Below are positions 34,872 through 47,182 of a DNA stretch of 64,000 nucleotides, piece after piece (position 1 is the first letter of the stretch; each line of letters opens with the position of its first letter). The DNA is from Tillandsia leiboldiana (Eukaryota > Streptophyta > Magnoliopsida > Poales > Bromeliaceae): assembly GCA_029204045.2 (NCBI GenBank), contig JAQNDB010000299.1, forward strand, positions 1 through 64,000. Reading direction: 5' to 3'. The notes under the pieces are model-generated. The model did no database searches and was not told where the DNA came from. It saw only the letters and a program-made list of their open reading frames with translations. A program made the position numbers and the translations under genes.

Positions 34872-36893
34872 TTAAAGACAAGGAGGGGTTTCACCTTTGC
34901 ATACCCAAACCTTTTGAGTTTTGGAGTATGTCGGTAAAGGTTGAGAGATTCTCCTTGAAGACGACGTCTTGTATGATTGATCTTTTTCTTTTGTCATCGT
35001 CTTGTTTGAGGTGCTACCAATGTTCTTTTCTTTTGAAAAATCCTTCCTTGAATTCCGGGAAGTGAGCTTATTGGTAGCAATTGCAAGATGTGGTTGATTT
35101 GTTCTTTGAGCTTCAATCTCGCAATTTCTTTTGATGTGCCCTGCAAAATTACAACGAAAACATACCTTTGAGCTTGACGATTCCGAAGAGGATGAGGTAG
35201 GTTTGTTGTCGTTGTTTGTCTTGAATTCCGGTGTCGGAGGAGGAGATACCGACTGAGGCACAAAAACTGTCCCACTCGAACTTGGACTGTTCCCAGTTTG
35301 AGTGTACCCGAGGCCGAACCGATTTGTTTGACCGAGACCAAGGAGTTTATCCAACTTACTCCTTCCTAAAGAGAATTGCTGTAAGTCATCCTTTAGTTGG
35401 AGAATGGTCTCTGTCATTTCCCGTCTTTCCTGTCGGCCCTCGCCATAGAGCTTCAAGAAGTAGTTTGCTTTGTTCACCATATCTATATAGTTCTTCTTGA
35501 GCTGCTCATTGGACTCTTGAAGGGAAACATTTGCTTTTATCAAACTATCCCTTTCCACTTCAAGATCGGTCGAGAGAGAAGTTACCCTTTTTACTTCTTC
35601 TTCGAGATCCTGCAATCTCCCTCTCAACCCCTTGTTTTGCTTAGCCGGTTTCTTTAAATCCTGTAAAGATCTGTGATAGGCTAGAGCAAACTCTTCACCT
35701 TCCGAATCATCCGATTCATTGTCCATTGCATTCTTTTCAACAGTGGAGTTGGACAATGATTCAGACGTACTTGCCATAAAGCACATGAATGGTGAAGATA
35801 CGGACGCGTGGAATGCCGTGGAGCTCTTTTCTTCATCACTTGAAGACGACTCATTTGACGTTGAGTTGTCATCCCAAGTGACGACTTGCATCGCCTTCTT
35901 CTTTGCCGGATACTTGTTAGGACATTCCGTTGCAATGTGGCCGTAGCCTCGACATTTGAAGCATTGCAGTTGTCCTTCTGAACTTTTCTTATCCTTTGAG
36001 AAGTTCTCCTGCTTTCTTGACTTGTGACTTGGAGTACCCTTGCCTTTGTTCCACTTTCCGAAGGATGGAGATTTGCTTGAATTACCCCTTCGAAAGTTGC
36101 GGCGAAAATTCCTTGTCAAGAGAGCGAGCTGCTTCTCAAATTCCTCCATAGAAAGGTTCTCGTCATCGTCCGAGGAGGATGTATCCGCGTCTTCTTCCTT
36201 AGTTGTTTTCAACGCATAACCTGAAGACTTAGAAGTGGATGCTTTTCCAGAAGAATTGTTAGTATTAAAAGTCATTTCATAAGTTTGTAATGAACCAACT
36301 AATTCTTCTACACGTATTTCGTCCGGGTGTTTAATAGTTTCAATGGCAGTAACCTTTGGGCGAAATCGTTCAGGAAGAGTTCTTAAGATTTTTCTTACAA
36401 TCTTAAATTCTGGAATCTTCTCTCCCAGATTAGCACATGAGTTTACGATGTCTTGCAATCGTGTATAGTAGTCCGTGAAAGATTCATTTTCTGCCATCAA
36501 GATAGAGTCAAACTTGCTCGTAAGCATCTGCAGTTTCTGAATCTTCACGAGGTTAGTTCCCTCATGTGTAACCTGGAGAACATCCCAGATTTCTTTCGCA
36601 GTCTCACATGCCGAGACGCGAGAGAATTCAGTTTGAGATAAGGCATTAAAAATAGCATTAATTCCCTTGCCATTGTAAGAAGATAACTCAAACTCTTCCT
36701 TGGTCCATTTCGACCTAGGTTTTAAGGAGTGAACATCAGAGATAAGTTCAGTTGGATTAGTCCATCCTGATTCAATTGAGTGCCACACCCTTTCGTCGAT
36801 GGAAGATAAAAAAGCTTTCATCCGTACTTTCCAGTACGCATAATTTGTTCCATCAAAGAAAGGGGGTCGATTGATGTTTCCACCTTCAACCAT
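34872..36893 (-). CDS. gag: Element G gag
   Basis: 673 codons from ATG at 36893, in the context GTGAACAATGG about 20 bp inside the PBS. It forms virus-like particles and packages RNA. The N-terminal part (~1-40, NRPPFFDGTNYAYWKVRMKAFL) is of the DUF4219 type. A gag core of UBN2 type follows at ~60-210 (ACETAKEIWDVLQVTHEG, FTDYYTRLQDIVNS, ILRTLPERFRPK). A zinc knuckle CFKCRGYGHIATEC lies near residue 310. Then an acidic/Ser region, a coiled coil at ~415-510 (LQDLEEEVKRVTSLSTDLEVE), and a second knuckle CFRCNFAGHIKRNC near residue 590. The frame is complete; the stop falls where protease should begin. Confidence 0.94.
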   Translation of the reverse strand: MVEGGNINRPPFFDGTNYAYWKVRMKAFLSSIDERVWHSIESGWTNPTELISDVHSLKPRSKWTKEEFELSSYNGKGINAIFNALSQTEFSRVSACETAKEIWDVLQVTHEGTNLVKIQKLQMLTSKFDSILMAENESFTDYYTRLQDIVNSCANLGEKIPEFKIVRKILRTLPERFRPKVTAIETIKHPDEIRVEELVGSLQTYEMTFNTNNSSGKASTSKSSGYALKTTKEEDADTSSSDDDENLSMEEFEKQLALLTRNFRRNFRRGNSSKSPSFGKWNKGKGTPSHKSRKQENFSKDKKSSEGQLQCFKCRGYGHIATECPNKYPAKKKAMQVVTWDDNSTSNESSSSDEEKSSTAFHASVSSPFMCFMASTSESLSNSTVEKNAMDNESDDSEGEEFALAYHRSLQDLKKPAKQNKGLRGRLQDLEEEVKRVTSLSTDLEVERDSLIKANVSLQESNEQLKKNYIDMVNKANYFLKLYGEGRQERREMTETILQLKDDLQQFSLGRSKLDKLLGLGQTNRFGLGYTQTGNSPSSSGTVFVPQSVSPPPTPEFKTNNDNKPTSSSSESSSSKVCFRCNFAGHIKRNCEIEAQRTNQPHLAIATNKLTSRNSRKDFSKEKNIGSTSNKTMTKEKDQSYKTSSSRRISQPLPTYSKTQKVWVCKGETPPCL

Positions 36894-36910
36894 TGTTCAC
36901 AACCCTATTC

Positions 36911-36925
36911 CCGCTCTGATACCAC
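36911..36925 (-). other. Primer-binding site of element G
   Basis: Minus strand TGGTATCAGAGCGGG, 2 bp from the LTR end. Initiator tRNA-Met type. Confidence 0.92.
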
Positions 36926-36927
36926 TT

Positions 36928-38262
36928 GTTGGGTCGTATATAATACGGATCTAAATAGGGGAAGAAACACCTAGAGGGGGGTGAATAGGTGTAAACGTAT
37001 AAACACTCCAAAAATCGTTGCGTTAAAACCCAATGCGGAAAATAAAATAACACGCAAGATTTTTACGTGGAAAACTCCATCACCGGAGTAAAAAACCACG
37101 GGACCGATAACACGGCAGAAATCCACTAGAATTAAAACACGTACAAGGTGATTTACCGTACACACTTACGACTCAACCTTTTCAATACGCTCCTAGAGGA
37201 TCTTCTCCGCTCGCTCCGACGCTTCTCGAATCCACGATCTGCGCCCAACGCCGAATCCACGGCGTCCAACGTCGAATCCACGACGTCCGACCGAATCCAC
37301 GGTCTTCACCAATAGCACCCTTCGAATCCACGAATGTGCCTCGCTCCGAATCCACGAGAGCGATTGAACCTTGAATCCACAAGGACACGCGAATCCACGC
37401 GCCGATTTTTTGGGGAAAATCGTTGTTTTTGGGTGGTGATGATCCGCCGAATACTTAGATCAAAGATAGATCGGAAATACCATCTAAGTATTCATTAGTT
37501 TGATTCAACTCAAGATGTGAGTATGAAAACCTTGAATCAAACTAATCAATATAGATGAAGAAACATAGAGTATTCTCTAATGATTTCCTTTCTTCTCTAT
37601 ATGTGGATCAATAGCCGTAAAAGATGATATATGAAAATGACGGCTATGTGGATTGACCCTAGAAAGAAAGACATAGGGTCTATTTATAGGTTAGAAACCC
37701 TAGGAAGGAGATAAGAATCAAAAACCTGCCATTTCTGGATTTTTACGGACGGCGATCCGGATCGTGATAACTGAGATCCGGATCGTCGTAACGAATCAGC
37801 CAATTCCATAAAAACGAAGGTTCGGGATCCGGATCATGTGACTACGATCCGGATCGTTCATACAGTTTACCAAACATCAACGTTCGGGATCCGGATTGCG
37901 AAGCAGGATCCGGATCGTTCAAGGTAGATGGTAAACTCAACGTTCGGGATCCGGATCAAGAGACTACGATCCGGATTGCAACGATATATGAACGAACCAC
38001 CTTCGGGATCCGGATCGAACAACCTGATCCGGATCCTGAACATGTCCCAAGTCCAGTTTTTGATTTTTATGCAATGAAAGATTCTTCCAAGTGTTTCTAC
38101 ACTACAAGAAGTATTCGGATCACACAAATTCTTTAGTTAAACATACCTGATCCTTTTGAATTCTTCTTTCTTGAGATTGAGTTAAATGATCCAACTTTCT
38201 TCACCTTCAATCTTCAAGACTTGAGACTTTCACGAAACTACGCCAACTCAAATTCCGTAACA
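36928..38262 (-). repeat. Element G 5' LTR
   Basis: Same features as the 3' LTR: hairpin array about 37224-37404, TATA box 37681-37688, palindrome array about 37754-38036. Its three diagnostic bases match the copy at 45795-47131 and not the 3' LTR at 27106. One C of a CCC run (near 37310) is missing, present in both other copies, which fits end-of-contig error. Confidence 0.94.
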
Positions 38263-38313
38263 TATGTGTCCAAAAATAGTCTGGGTTCTAGGTCCTGCTA
38301 TCACTAGTAAACC
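38263..38313 (-). repeat. C2 LTR sliver between G and E (first assembly copy)
   Basis: 51 bp of C2 LTR matching 18046-18096, from the TATGT target site of G to the AAACC target site of E (38309-38313). Repeated at 47132-47182. Confidence 0.85.
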
Positions 38314-38712
38314 TGTCACGCCCCGGGGTCGAAACTGCGACCCGGGCTCGCCAACAGATCCGCCACCTATGCCAAACCCGCATAGGCGAAGCGTCCTACC
38401 TGCAAAAAGAGCTACAGCTAACAGATATCAGAGCTAAAAGATAAAACTGCTATAGAAATAAATCAACCACTGTACAACTGAAGATAAAACAACAAGGTCC
38501 ATCTCCCAAAAATGATAATCATACAATAACCTCAAGTACAAACTCATAGCTCAACAGGGAGATATCTCAAATAAAACATCAGTGTACCAGCTCTCAATAC
38601 ATCATATCCTCACTACATCAGTCTCTCAAAAGAGGAAATAAATACTAATCTACCGACTATACTGAAGATCTCCTCAAAGGGGGGGGGGGGTACCGCTACT
38701 CTCCAATGGTCA
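38314..38712 (-). repeat. Start of element E LTR, contig end
   Basis: Matches 47183 to about 47583 with a few one-base losses (for example in AAATAAAATC and in the long G run). It stops at the N gap. Confidence 0.9.
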
Positions 38713-38812
38713 NNNNNNNNNNNNNNNNNNNNNNNNNNNNNNNNNNNNNNNNNNNNNNNNNNNNNNNNNNNNNNNNNNNNNNNNNNNNNNNNNNNNNNNN
38801 NNNNNNNNNNNN
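38713..38812. other. Assembly gap of 100 N
   Basis: Exactly 100 N, the conventional size for a gap of unknown length. The sequence on either side overlaps by about 8.8 kb, so the true gap is probably negative. Confidence 0.97.
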
Positions 38813-39582
38813 TAGAAAACAGAATTTCGGTCGACAGAGTATTGGAACACCAATTCATTAACTACAACTCTCCAGGAGTTGTCGTTTGAAGCTTTGAGTT
38901 TTTAGGTAATGGAGTCCATCAGCTCTGGCAGCCATATCTAGCACAACTCCAATCAGCTGGGGTGTGACTTTGATTCTGATATTTTTAACAAAGTGTAAAA
39001 TTCTCGACGTCCATCCTCTGTGATCAATCAGACTTGCAGCGTTCTGATAAAAATTCGAACTGAGTGTGGACAGTACCCAGTAGTCTCAGGGAAGTTGCAA
39101 ATTTGAGCAAGACCAACTTGGCAAACAAAGTCCCAAAAGCTACAGATCGTTCCTTCATTGGTTTGACATTGACATGTCTCTCGCCAATGCATTCCCTCTT
39201 CTCAAAATTCTTGATTCTGTCGGAGCTGATGAAGTCTTGTGGAGGAGGCTGCCTAGCAAACTGGTTCCTCAATGGTAATTCCTTGAGCACTGCCTCCTTT
39301 TTCTTGCACCAGTTTTTCTTTTGTTCCAACTGGACTTGGTTCCATTGGTGCTTTCCCTTTTTCAGCTGCAGTAGGTTTTGAAGCTTCAGCAGTTGCTTTC
39401 CCTTTGGAGACAATGGGAGCAGCTTGCTCAATTTCGATGTTATCCCAGTCGATCGACTCTGTTTCTGATTCAGTGTCGGAATCAACCTTAGTCTTCTTTG
39501 CTTTCTTAGCCTTCTTAGGCTTGGCAGTATCCTTGACATGTACCATGGCAGCAAGTAGGAAAACAATCCAAGTGATCACCAT
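38813..39582 (-). pseudogene. Partial, frameshifted copy of env-like ORF at contig end
   Basis: Covers the N-terminal half of the ORF at 29265-30701, with several one-base indels (near 38990, 39055, 39122, 39260, 39295 and 39318). The indels lie in homopolymers at a contig end, so read error is the simplest explanation. Confidence 0.85.
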
Positions 39583-41210
39583 TGCTAATGGTTTCTTGAG
39601 AAAAAGAATCCTGTGTAGACCAACTCAAGAGCACATGAAAAATTGTTAATTTTCAAAGATTGAAAAATTGTACCCAAACAATCATAATCATGTAAAGAAG
39701 CTAAGAATCAAATTAGTTTTGCAAAAGGACTTTTTAAAGATAGATCAATTGCATGAATTTCGAAAATCCTTATTATATGCCCTAAAACCGAAATTTTAGA
39801 AATCGAAGCCTAAAAATCCGTTAATCAGGAGAAAACCTAGCATATAATCAAAACTAAACAACCCAGAGTCTTATTCAAAAGAAATTTGATCAAAAAACCA
39901 TCCACAAACAAATTGATCCAAGAATTTCGTACGTTTGAGGAGAAAAGAGAAAAACGGTGAAAAACCGAGATTTTGATCAATAAAACTTACTTGGAATTGA
40001 AGAACCTGAGTTTGAAAGCTTCCAGGAAGGATGAAATCTAGAGAGAGAGGCTCTGGAAACTTCGGAACAAAAGATGGAGTAAAGAAATCCAAAACCCCTT
40101 TCGTTCCTTATAAAACCTAGCCGCGATCCGGATCAGTTCATAACTGCGATCCGGATCGGCTACCCGCAGTAAGAAACTGCGTTCGGGATCCGATCGGCAG
40201 ATACAATCCGGATCGTCAGCCCGCAGAAGAATTCCTGCGTTCGGGATCCGGATCATCTAGCCCGATCCGGATAGGCCCCAACTTTTTCTATAGAAAAATT
40301 TCAGAGAAATTCAAGAAAAAACCAGAAAAAGATTGTAAGCACAAAGGTGTATCAACTTTAAACAAAAAGAATCGTTTCACACAACAAGAATTAGATTATG
40401 CCAACTCTATCAGTAATATCCAAAATGAAACGAAAATTTACAAGAATTAAATCCCTTAAAGTTGAACACATTCACATTACATCTAACTTGATCTTATGAG
40501 TAATGCCTTTATCAAATCATCAATTCAGTAAGAAAATGAAATACAAAGATCAATAGATGTTTGAAATCCCAAATATAGTAGATAATATTTCTAGACAATC
40601 TGTTGAAGAGAGTGGCTCTTTGAGCATCTTTCTTTAAAATCCCACCTTATACCAACCTTGAAATTTGACAGAGTCAAGTATTTCAACATGCATTTTACTT
40701 AATCAAAAATTTGAACACCATGCTTGGTATACATGTGGTAGCTGCACACAATACTCGGACGACCGAGGTGGTAGCTCTTTCCTCCATGTGGTGGTAGTTT
40801 TCACACTCCTCATTGGGATGTAACTCTTTCCACATCTTTTGAGCATTTTACATTATCTTTGACTCCCCCTCAATTGGCTATCAATTATTAAGATATAAAG
40901 TATTCAACCAAAAATTGATCTCGATTTCATACTCGACAAAACAGTCAAATAAGATAATGACTATACCAAGAGATCATTGAGAGAGAAATTGACTTTGATC
41001 ACTTAGAAGATGATTTAATTAACATAAACGATCATTTGCAACAATGAAATATTATGATGGCAAAAGCATAATAATTTCTAAATGTGTGAACAGATGCAAT
41101 TTAAAGTCAATTAAGATCTATGCTCAATTACTATCCTAGTATAAACATAGATAATGAATAGAACAAAACAAATACAAAACCTATTTTAAGCAAAGGTTTC
41201 AAAAAGAAGT
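39583..41210 (-). other. Copy of the spacer with the internal palindrome array
   Basis: Noncoding; repeats 30702-32337. The array is at 40125-40273, with one palindrome shortened (GGGATCCGATCGG). Nothing new relative to the first copy. Confidence 0.85.
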
Positions 41211-43622
41211 TTATTTCAAAGAAAGCATACCAATTGCTTTTCGCAAATGAATAAAACGTTTTTGATCCAAAGGTTTTGTTAAAAAGTCAGCTAATTGATC
41301 TTCAGTTGAAATATATGAAAGTTGAAGAGTATTTGATTCAACTAGCTCTCTAGAAAATGATATCTAAGTTCAATATGTTTTGTTCTAGAGTGCAACACAG
41401 GGTTTTAGAAATGTTAATAGCACTTGTGTTGTCACAAAGAATTGTTACCGAAGATGCTGAAATGCGGAAGTCACTCAATACGCTTTTCATCCAAATGAGT
41501 TGAGTTGAGCAACTTCCAGCTGAAATGTATTCCGCTTCGGCAGTCGAGAGTGCTATGCAATTCTGCTTTTTACTGTGCCATGCAACAAGGCAATGGCCGA
41601 GATAGAAGCATGCACCACTCGTGCTTTTCCGATCATCCACTGATCCTGCCCAATCGGCATCTGAGTATCCAACAATGTCCAGACTTGTTCCCATAGGATA
41701 CCAAATTCCGAAATTAATTGATCCTTTGATGTACCGGATGATCCGTTCACCGCTTTCAGGTGAACCTCCTTTGGTGCTGATTGATATCTCGCGCAAATCC
41801 CAACACTAAAGGATATATCCGGGCGACTAGCCGTGAGGTAAAGTAGACTTCCAATCATACTTCTATACAGTTTCTCGTCTACATTCTCACTATGTGATTC
41901 ACTTCCAAGTCCCTTGTGGCTAGTTCCCATTGGAGTTGGAAAATCTTTACAATTTTCTAGATCAAACTTTTTGACCAACTCCAGTGCATACTTGGATTGA
42001 CTCAAGTGAATACCTTCATCATTTTGTTTAATTTGCAATCCAAGAAAATAAGACAATTCGCCCATCATGGACATCTCAAATTCGCTTTCCATGGTCTCCG
42101 CGAATTTAGAAGCATCATTATCTTTTGTTGCACCAAATACAATGTCATCGACATAGATTTGTGCTACAATGAAATTATTTTGATAATGCTTCACAAAGAG
42201 AGTCCTGTCAGCTCCCCCTCGAGTATAGCCCTTCTCCAAAAGGTGCTTTGTTAACCTTTCGTACCATGCTCGCGGTGCTTGTTTCAGACCGTAAAGAGCC
42301 TTTTTCAAACGAAAAACATGGTTAGGTTGTTTATGATCTACAAAACCTTTCGGTTGAGCTACATAAACTCCTCATTTAAAAACCCATTTAGAAATGCGCT
42401 CTTGACGTCCATTTGAAATAATTTGATTTTAAAATGACAAGCAATAGCAAACAATATACGAATGGACTCGAGTCTAGCTACAGGGGCGAAAGTTTCGTCA
42501 AAGTCTATACCTTCTACTTGAGAGTAGCCTTGAGCAACTAGTCGTGCCTTGTTCCTGATGATAGTACCATCTTCATCTTTCTTGTTCTTGAAGATCCATT
42601 TGGTACCTATCACATTATGTTGCTTTGGAGGCTTCGTTAATTCCCAGACTTTGTTTCGCTCAAATTGATGGAGCTCTTCCTGCATAGCTTTAATCCAGTA
42701 GTCATCCTGAAGAGCTTCATCTATTGTCTTTGGTTCGATTAAGGATACGTAGCAAGCAAATCCGCAAACCAACTGCCTTCGAGTTCTAACTCCTTCTTGT
42801 GGATCTCCAATGATGTTCGATTCCGGATGATCCTTGGAGATTCGTAGCGTTTGTTGAAACGGAGTACTCGGAGGTACACGAGATGATTCCTGCACATCAG
42901 ATAAACTAGAAGAACCATTAGATGCATCATTAATATTGGAAGTATTATCATGAGAAGATGCACTAGCAGGAGAATCATCATCTAGAGAGATATCGAGGGT
43001 AGATTTTTCAGATTCAAAGTGAGAAGCTTCATCTACTTTAACATTTATAGATTCTACGATCGTCTTAGATTCGATGTTAAATACTCGATATGCTCTGCTA
43101 TTCGTAGAATAACCCAAAAAGATCCCTTCATCACTTCGAGAGTCGAACTTTCCAAGATTTTCACGGTCACGTAAGATGTAACATCGACTCCCGAAGATAC
43201 GAAAGTACTTGATATCCGGTTTTCTACTAAACCACAGCTCATATGGTGTATTCAAGGTTCCTGGGCGCAAATACACTCTGTTAATGACATAGACAGCGGT
43301 GTTCACAGCTTCAGCCCAAAAATGTAGCGGTAATTTCCGGCTATGAAGCATCACACGCGCCATCTCTTGAACAACCCTGTTTTTGCGCTCAACAACACCA
43401 TTTTGCTGAGGTGTATAGGGTGCCGAGAATTCATGTTTAATGCCATTTGAAGTACAAAAATCAATGAATTTTGAATTTATGAATTCTCCACCCCTATCAC
43501 TTCTAACACGAATGATCTTTTCATTCTTTTCAATCATAATACGATGGCAAATCTCATGAAAAGAGTCAAACGTATCAGCTTTCTCTCTCAAAATGCTACC
43601 CAAGAAAACCGAGAGAAGTCAT
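41211..43622 (-). pseudogene. pol: Frameshifted copy of element G pol
   Basis: Same protein as 32338-34761, with single-base losses near 41352, 41403, 41746, 42369 and 43591 that break the frame. Integrase core, YVDD and RNase H motifs are all recognisable between the breaks. Not an independent gene if the duplication is an assembly artefact. Confidence 0.88.
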
Positions 43623-43739
43623 CAACCAATAAGAAAATATACCAATTTACCTTGCAAGGATGGTTGACGAGTTGGCCAAAAGAAAAAGAAGAAAAGAAAA
43701 TAGTCTACATAAACTATGCAAGATTTAATCGTAGAACGA

Positions 43740-45761
43740 TTAAAGACAAGGAGGGGTTTCACCTTTGCATACCCAAACCTTTTGAGTTTTGGAGTATGTC
43801 GGTAAAGGTTGAGAGATTCTCCTTGAAGACGACGTCTTGTATGATTGATCTTTTTCTTTTGTCATCGTCTTGTTTGAGGTGCTACCAATGTTCTTTTCTT
43901 TTGAAAAATCCTTCCTTGAATTCCGGGAAGTGAGCTTATTGGTAGCAATTGCAAGATGTGGTTGATTTGTTCTTTGAGCTTCAATCTCGCAATTTCTTTT
44001 GATGTGCCCTGCAAAATTACAACGAAAACATACCTTTGAGCTTGACGATTCCGAAGAGGATGAGGTAGGTTTGTTGTCGTTGTTTGTCTTGAATTCCGGT
44101 GTCGGAGGAGGAGATACCGACTGAGGCACAAAAACTGTCCCACTCGAACTTGGACTGTTCCCAGTTTGAGTGTACCCGAGGCCGAACCGATTTGTTTGAC
44201 CGAGACCAAGGAGTTTATCCAACTTACTCCTTCCTAAAGAGAATTGCTGTAAGTCATCCTTTAGTTGGAGAATGGTCTCTGTCATTTCCCGTCTTTCCTG
44301 TCGGCCCTCGCCATAGAGCTTCAAGAAGTAGTTTGCTTTGTTCACCATATCTATATAGTTCTTCTTGAGCTGCTCATTGGACTCTTGAAGGGAAACATTT
44401 GCTTTTATCAAACTATCCCTTTCCACTTCAAGATCGGTCGAGAGAGAAGTTACCCTTTTTACTTCTTCTTCGAGATCCTGCAATCTCCCTCTCAACCCCT
44501 TGTTTTGCTTAGCCGGTTTCTTTAAATCCTGTAAAGATCTGTGATAGGCTAGAGCAAACTCTTCACCTTCCGAATCATCCGATTCATTGTCCATTGCATT
44601 CTTTTCAACAGTGGAGTTGGACAATGATTCAGACGTACTTGCCATAAAGCACATGAATGGTGAAGATACGGACGCGTGGAATGCCGTGGAGCTCTTTTCT
44701 TCATCACTTGAAGACGACTCATTTGACGTTGAGTTGTCATCCCAAGTGACGACTTGCATCGCCTTCTTCTTTGCCGGATACTTGTTAGGACATTCCGTTG
44801 CAATGTGGCCGTAGCCTCGACATTTGAAGCATTGCAGTTGTCCTTCTGAACTTTTCTTATCCTTTGAGAAGTTCTCCTGCTTTCTTGACTTGTGACTTGG
44901 AGTACCCTTGCCTTTGTTCCACTTTCCGAAGGATGGAGATTTGCTTGAATTACCCCTTCGAAAGTTGCGGCGAAAATTCCTTGTCAAGAGAGCGAGCTGC
45001 TTCTCAAATTCCTCCATAGAAAGGTTCTCGTCATCGTCCGAGGAGGATGTATCCGCGTCTTCTTCCTTAGTTGTTTTCAACGCATAACCTGAAGACTTAG
45101 AAGTGGATGCTTTTCCAGAAGAATTGTTAGTATTAAAAGTCATTTCATAAGTTTGTAATGAACCAACTAATTCTTCTACACGTATTTCGTCCGGGTGTTT
45201 AATAGTTTCAATGGCAGTAACCTTTGGGCGAAATCGTTCAGGAAGAGTTCTTAAGATTTTTCTTACAATCTTAAATTCTGGAATCTTCTCTCCCAGATTA
45301 GCACATGAGTTTACGATGTCTTGCAATCGTGTATAGTAGTCCGTGAAAGATTCATTTTCTGCCATCAAGATAGAGTCAAACTTGCTCGTAAGCATCTGCA
45401 GTTTCTGAATCTTCACGAGGTTAGTTCCCTCATGTGTAACCTGGAGAACATCCCAGATTTCTTTCGCAGTCTCACATGCCGAGACGCGAGAGAATTCAGT
45501 TTGAGATAAGGCATTAAAAATAGCATTAATTCCCTTGCCATTGTAAGAAGATAACTCAAACTCTTCCTTGGTCCATTTCGACCTAGGTTTTAAGGAGTGA
45601 ACATCAGAGATAAGTTCAGTTGGATTAGTCCATCCTGATTCAATTGAGTGCCACACCCTTTCGTCGATGGAAGATAAAAAAGCTTTCATCCGTACTTTCC
45701 AGTACGCATAATTTGTTCCATCAAAGAAAGGGGGTCGATTGATGTTTCCACCTTCAACCAT
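43740..45761 (-). CDS. gag: Second assembly copy of element G gag
   Basis: 673 codons; the translation is identical to that at 34872-36893. Complete identity over 2 kb, including the same stop at the deletion junction, is what an overlap of two contigs from one locus would give. Confidence 0.88.
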   Translation of the reverse strand: MVEGGNINRPPFFDGTNYAYWKVRMKAFLSSIDERVWHSIESGWTNPTELISDVHSLKPRSKWTKEEFELSSYNGKGINAIFNALSQTEFSRVSACETAKEIWDVLQVTHEGTNLVKIQKLQMLTSKFDSILMAENESFTDYYTRLQDIVNSCANLGEKIPEFKIVRKILRTLPERFRPKVTAIETIKHPDEIRVEELVGSLQTYEMTFNTNNSSGKASTSKSSGYALKTTKEEDADTSSSDDDENLSMEEFEKQLALLTRNFRRNFRRGNSSKSPSFGKWNKGKGTPSHKSRKQENFSKDKKSSEGQLQCFKCRGYGHIATECPNKYPAKKKAMQVVTWDDNSTSNESSSSDEEKSSTAFHASVSSPFMCFMASTSESLSNSTVEKNAMDNESDDSEGEEFALAYHRSLQDLKKPAKQNKGLRGRLQDLEEEVKRVTSLSTDLEVERDSLIKANVSLQESNEQLKKNYIDMVNKANYFLKLYGEGRQERREMTETILQLKDDLQQFSLGRSKLDKLLGLGQTNRFGLGYTQTGNSPSSSGTVFVPQSVSPPPTPEFKTNNDNKPTSSSSESSSSKVCFRCNFAGHIKRNCEIEAQRTNQPHLAIATNKLTSRNSRKDFSKEKNIGSTSNKTMTKEKDQSYKTSSSRRISQPLPTYSKTQKVWVCKGETPPCL

Positions 45762-45794
45762 TGTTCACAACCCTATTCCCGCTCTGATACCACT

Positions 45795-47131
45795 TGTTGG
45801 GTCGTATATAATACGGATCTAAATAGGGGAAGAAACACCTAGAGGGGGGTGAATAGGTGTAAACGTATAAACACTCCAAAAATCGTTGCGTTAAAACCCA
45901 ATGCGGAAAATAAAATAACACGCAAGATTTTTACGTGGAAAACTCCATCACCGGAGTAAAAAACCACGGGACCGATAACACGGCAGAAATCCACTAGAAT
46001 TAAAACACGTACAAGGTGATTTACCGTACACACTTACGACTCAACCTTTTCAATACGCTCCTAGAGGATCTTCTCCGCTCGCTCCGACGCTTCTCGAATC
46101 CACGATCTGCGCCCAACGCCGAATCCACGGCGTCCAACGTCGAATCCACGACGTCCGACCGAATCCACGGTCTTCACCCAATAGCACCCTTCGAATCCAC
46201 GAATGTGCCTCGCTCCGAATCCACGAGAGCGATTGAACCTTGAATCCACAAGGACACGCGAATCCACGCGCCGATTTTTTGGGGAAAATCGTTGTTTTTG
46301 GGTGGTGATGATCCGCCGAATACTTAGATCAAAGATAGATCGGAAATACCATCTAAGTATTCATTAGTTTGATTCAACTCAAGATGTGAGTATGAAAACC
46401 TTGAATCAAACTAATCAATATAGATGAAGAAACATAGAGTATTCTCTAATGATTTCCTTTCTTCTCTATATGTGGATCAATAGCCGTAAAAGATGATATA
46501 TGAAAATGACGGCTATGTGGATTGACCCTAGAAAGAAAGACATAGGGTCTATTTATAGGTTAGAAACCCTAGGAAGGAGATAAGAATCAAAAACCTGCCA
46601 TTTCTGGATTTTTACGGACGGCGATCCGGATCGTGATAACTGAGATCCGGATCGTCGTAACGAATCAGCCAATTCCATAAAAACGAAGGTTCGGGATCCG
46701 GATCATGTGACTACGATCCGGATCGTTCATACAGTTTACCAAACATCAACGTTCGGGATCCGGATTGCGAAGCAGGATCCGGATCGTTCAAGGTAGATGG
46801 TAAACTCAACGTTCGGGATCCGGATCAAGAGACTACGATCCGGATTGCAACGATATATGAACGAACCACCTTCGGGATCCGGATCGAACAACCTGATCCG
46901 GATCCTGAACATGTCCCAAGTCCAGTTTTTGATTTTTATGCAATGAAAGATTCTTCCAAGTGTTTCTACACTACAAGAAGTATTCGGATCACACAAATTC
47001 TTTAGTTAAACATACCTGATCCTTTTGAATTCTTCTTTCTTGAGATTGAGTTAAATGATCCAACTTTCTTCACCTTCAATCTTCAAGACTTGAGACTTTC
47101 ACGAAACTACGCCAACTCAAATTCCGTAACA
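45795..47131 (-). repeat. Second assembly copy of element G 5' LTR
   Basis: 1337 bp, sharing all three diagnostic bases of the LTR at 36928-38262. Hairpin array about 46092-46272, TATA box 46550-46557, palindrome array about 46623-46905. Confidence 0.93.
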
Positions 47132-47182
47132 TATGTGTCCAAAAATAGTCTGGGTTCTAGGTCCTGCTATCACTAGTAAACC
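47132..47182 (-). repeat. C2 5' LTR, middle sliver
   Basis: 51 bp carrying the right TATGT of G (47132-47136) and the left AAACC of E (47178-47182). Confidence 0.88.

Larger units (their letters stand above)
27106..38262 (-). mobile_element. Element G: SIRE/Maximus-like Ty1/copia element with env-like ORF
   Basis: Minus-strand element flanked by TATGT at 27101-27105 and 38263-38267. Order on its own strand: 5' LTR (38262-36928), PBS, gag, integrase core-RT-RNase H, a spacer with an LTR-like palindrome array, env-like ORF, PPT, 3' LTR (28442-27106). Integrase before RT, and the RT sequence, are diagnostic of Ty1/copia; the extra ORF after RNase H is typical of SIRE/Maximus. The LTRs differ at only three clear positions in about 1337 bp, so insertion was recent. 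Protease and the integrase zinc domain are deleted. Confidence 0.93.
38813..47131 (-). mobile_element. Second assembly copy of element G (partial), probable false duplication
   Basis: Repeats about 29938-38262. It begins inside the env-like ORF, directly after the N gap, and has no 3' LTR of its own. Single-base losses are frequent from 38813 to about 43600, the beginning of the contig, and absent or rare after that. Flanks after the LTR (TATGT, C2 sliver, AAACC, E LTR) are identical to those at 38263-38313. See findings. Confidence 0.9.

Noticed and set aside
38813..47131. A second, independent copia element next to G, or a genuine tandem duplication.
   Set aside because: It begins at an N gap, shares flanks and LTR-specific bases with the first copy, and its differences are homopolymer indels near the contig end. 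An assembly overlap is simpler.
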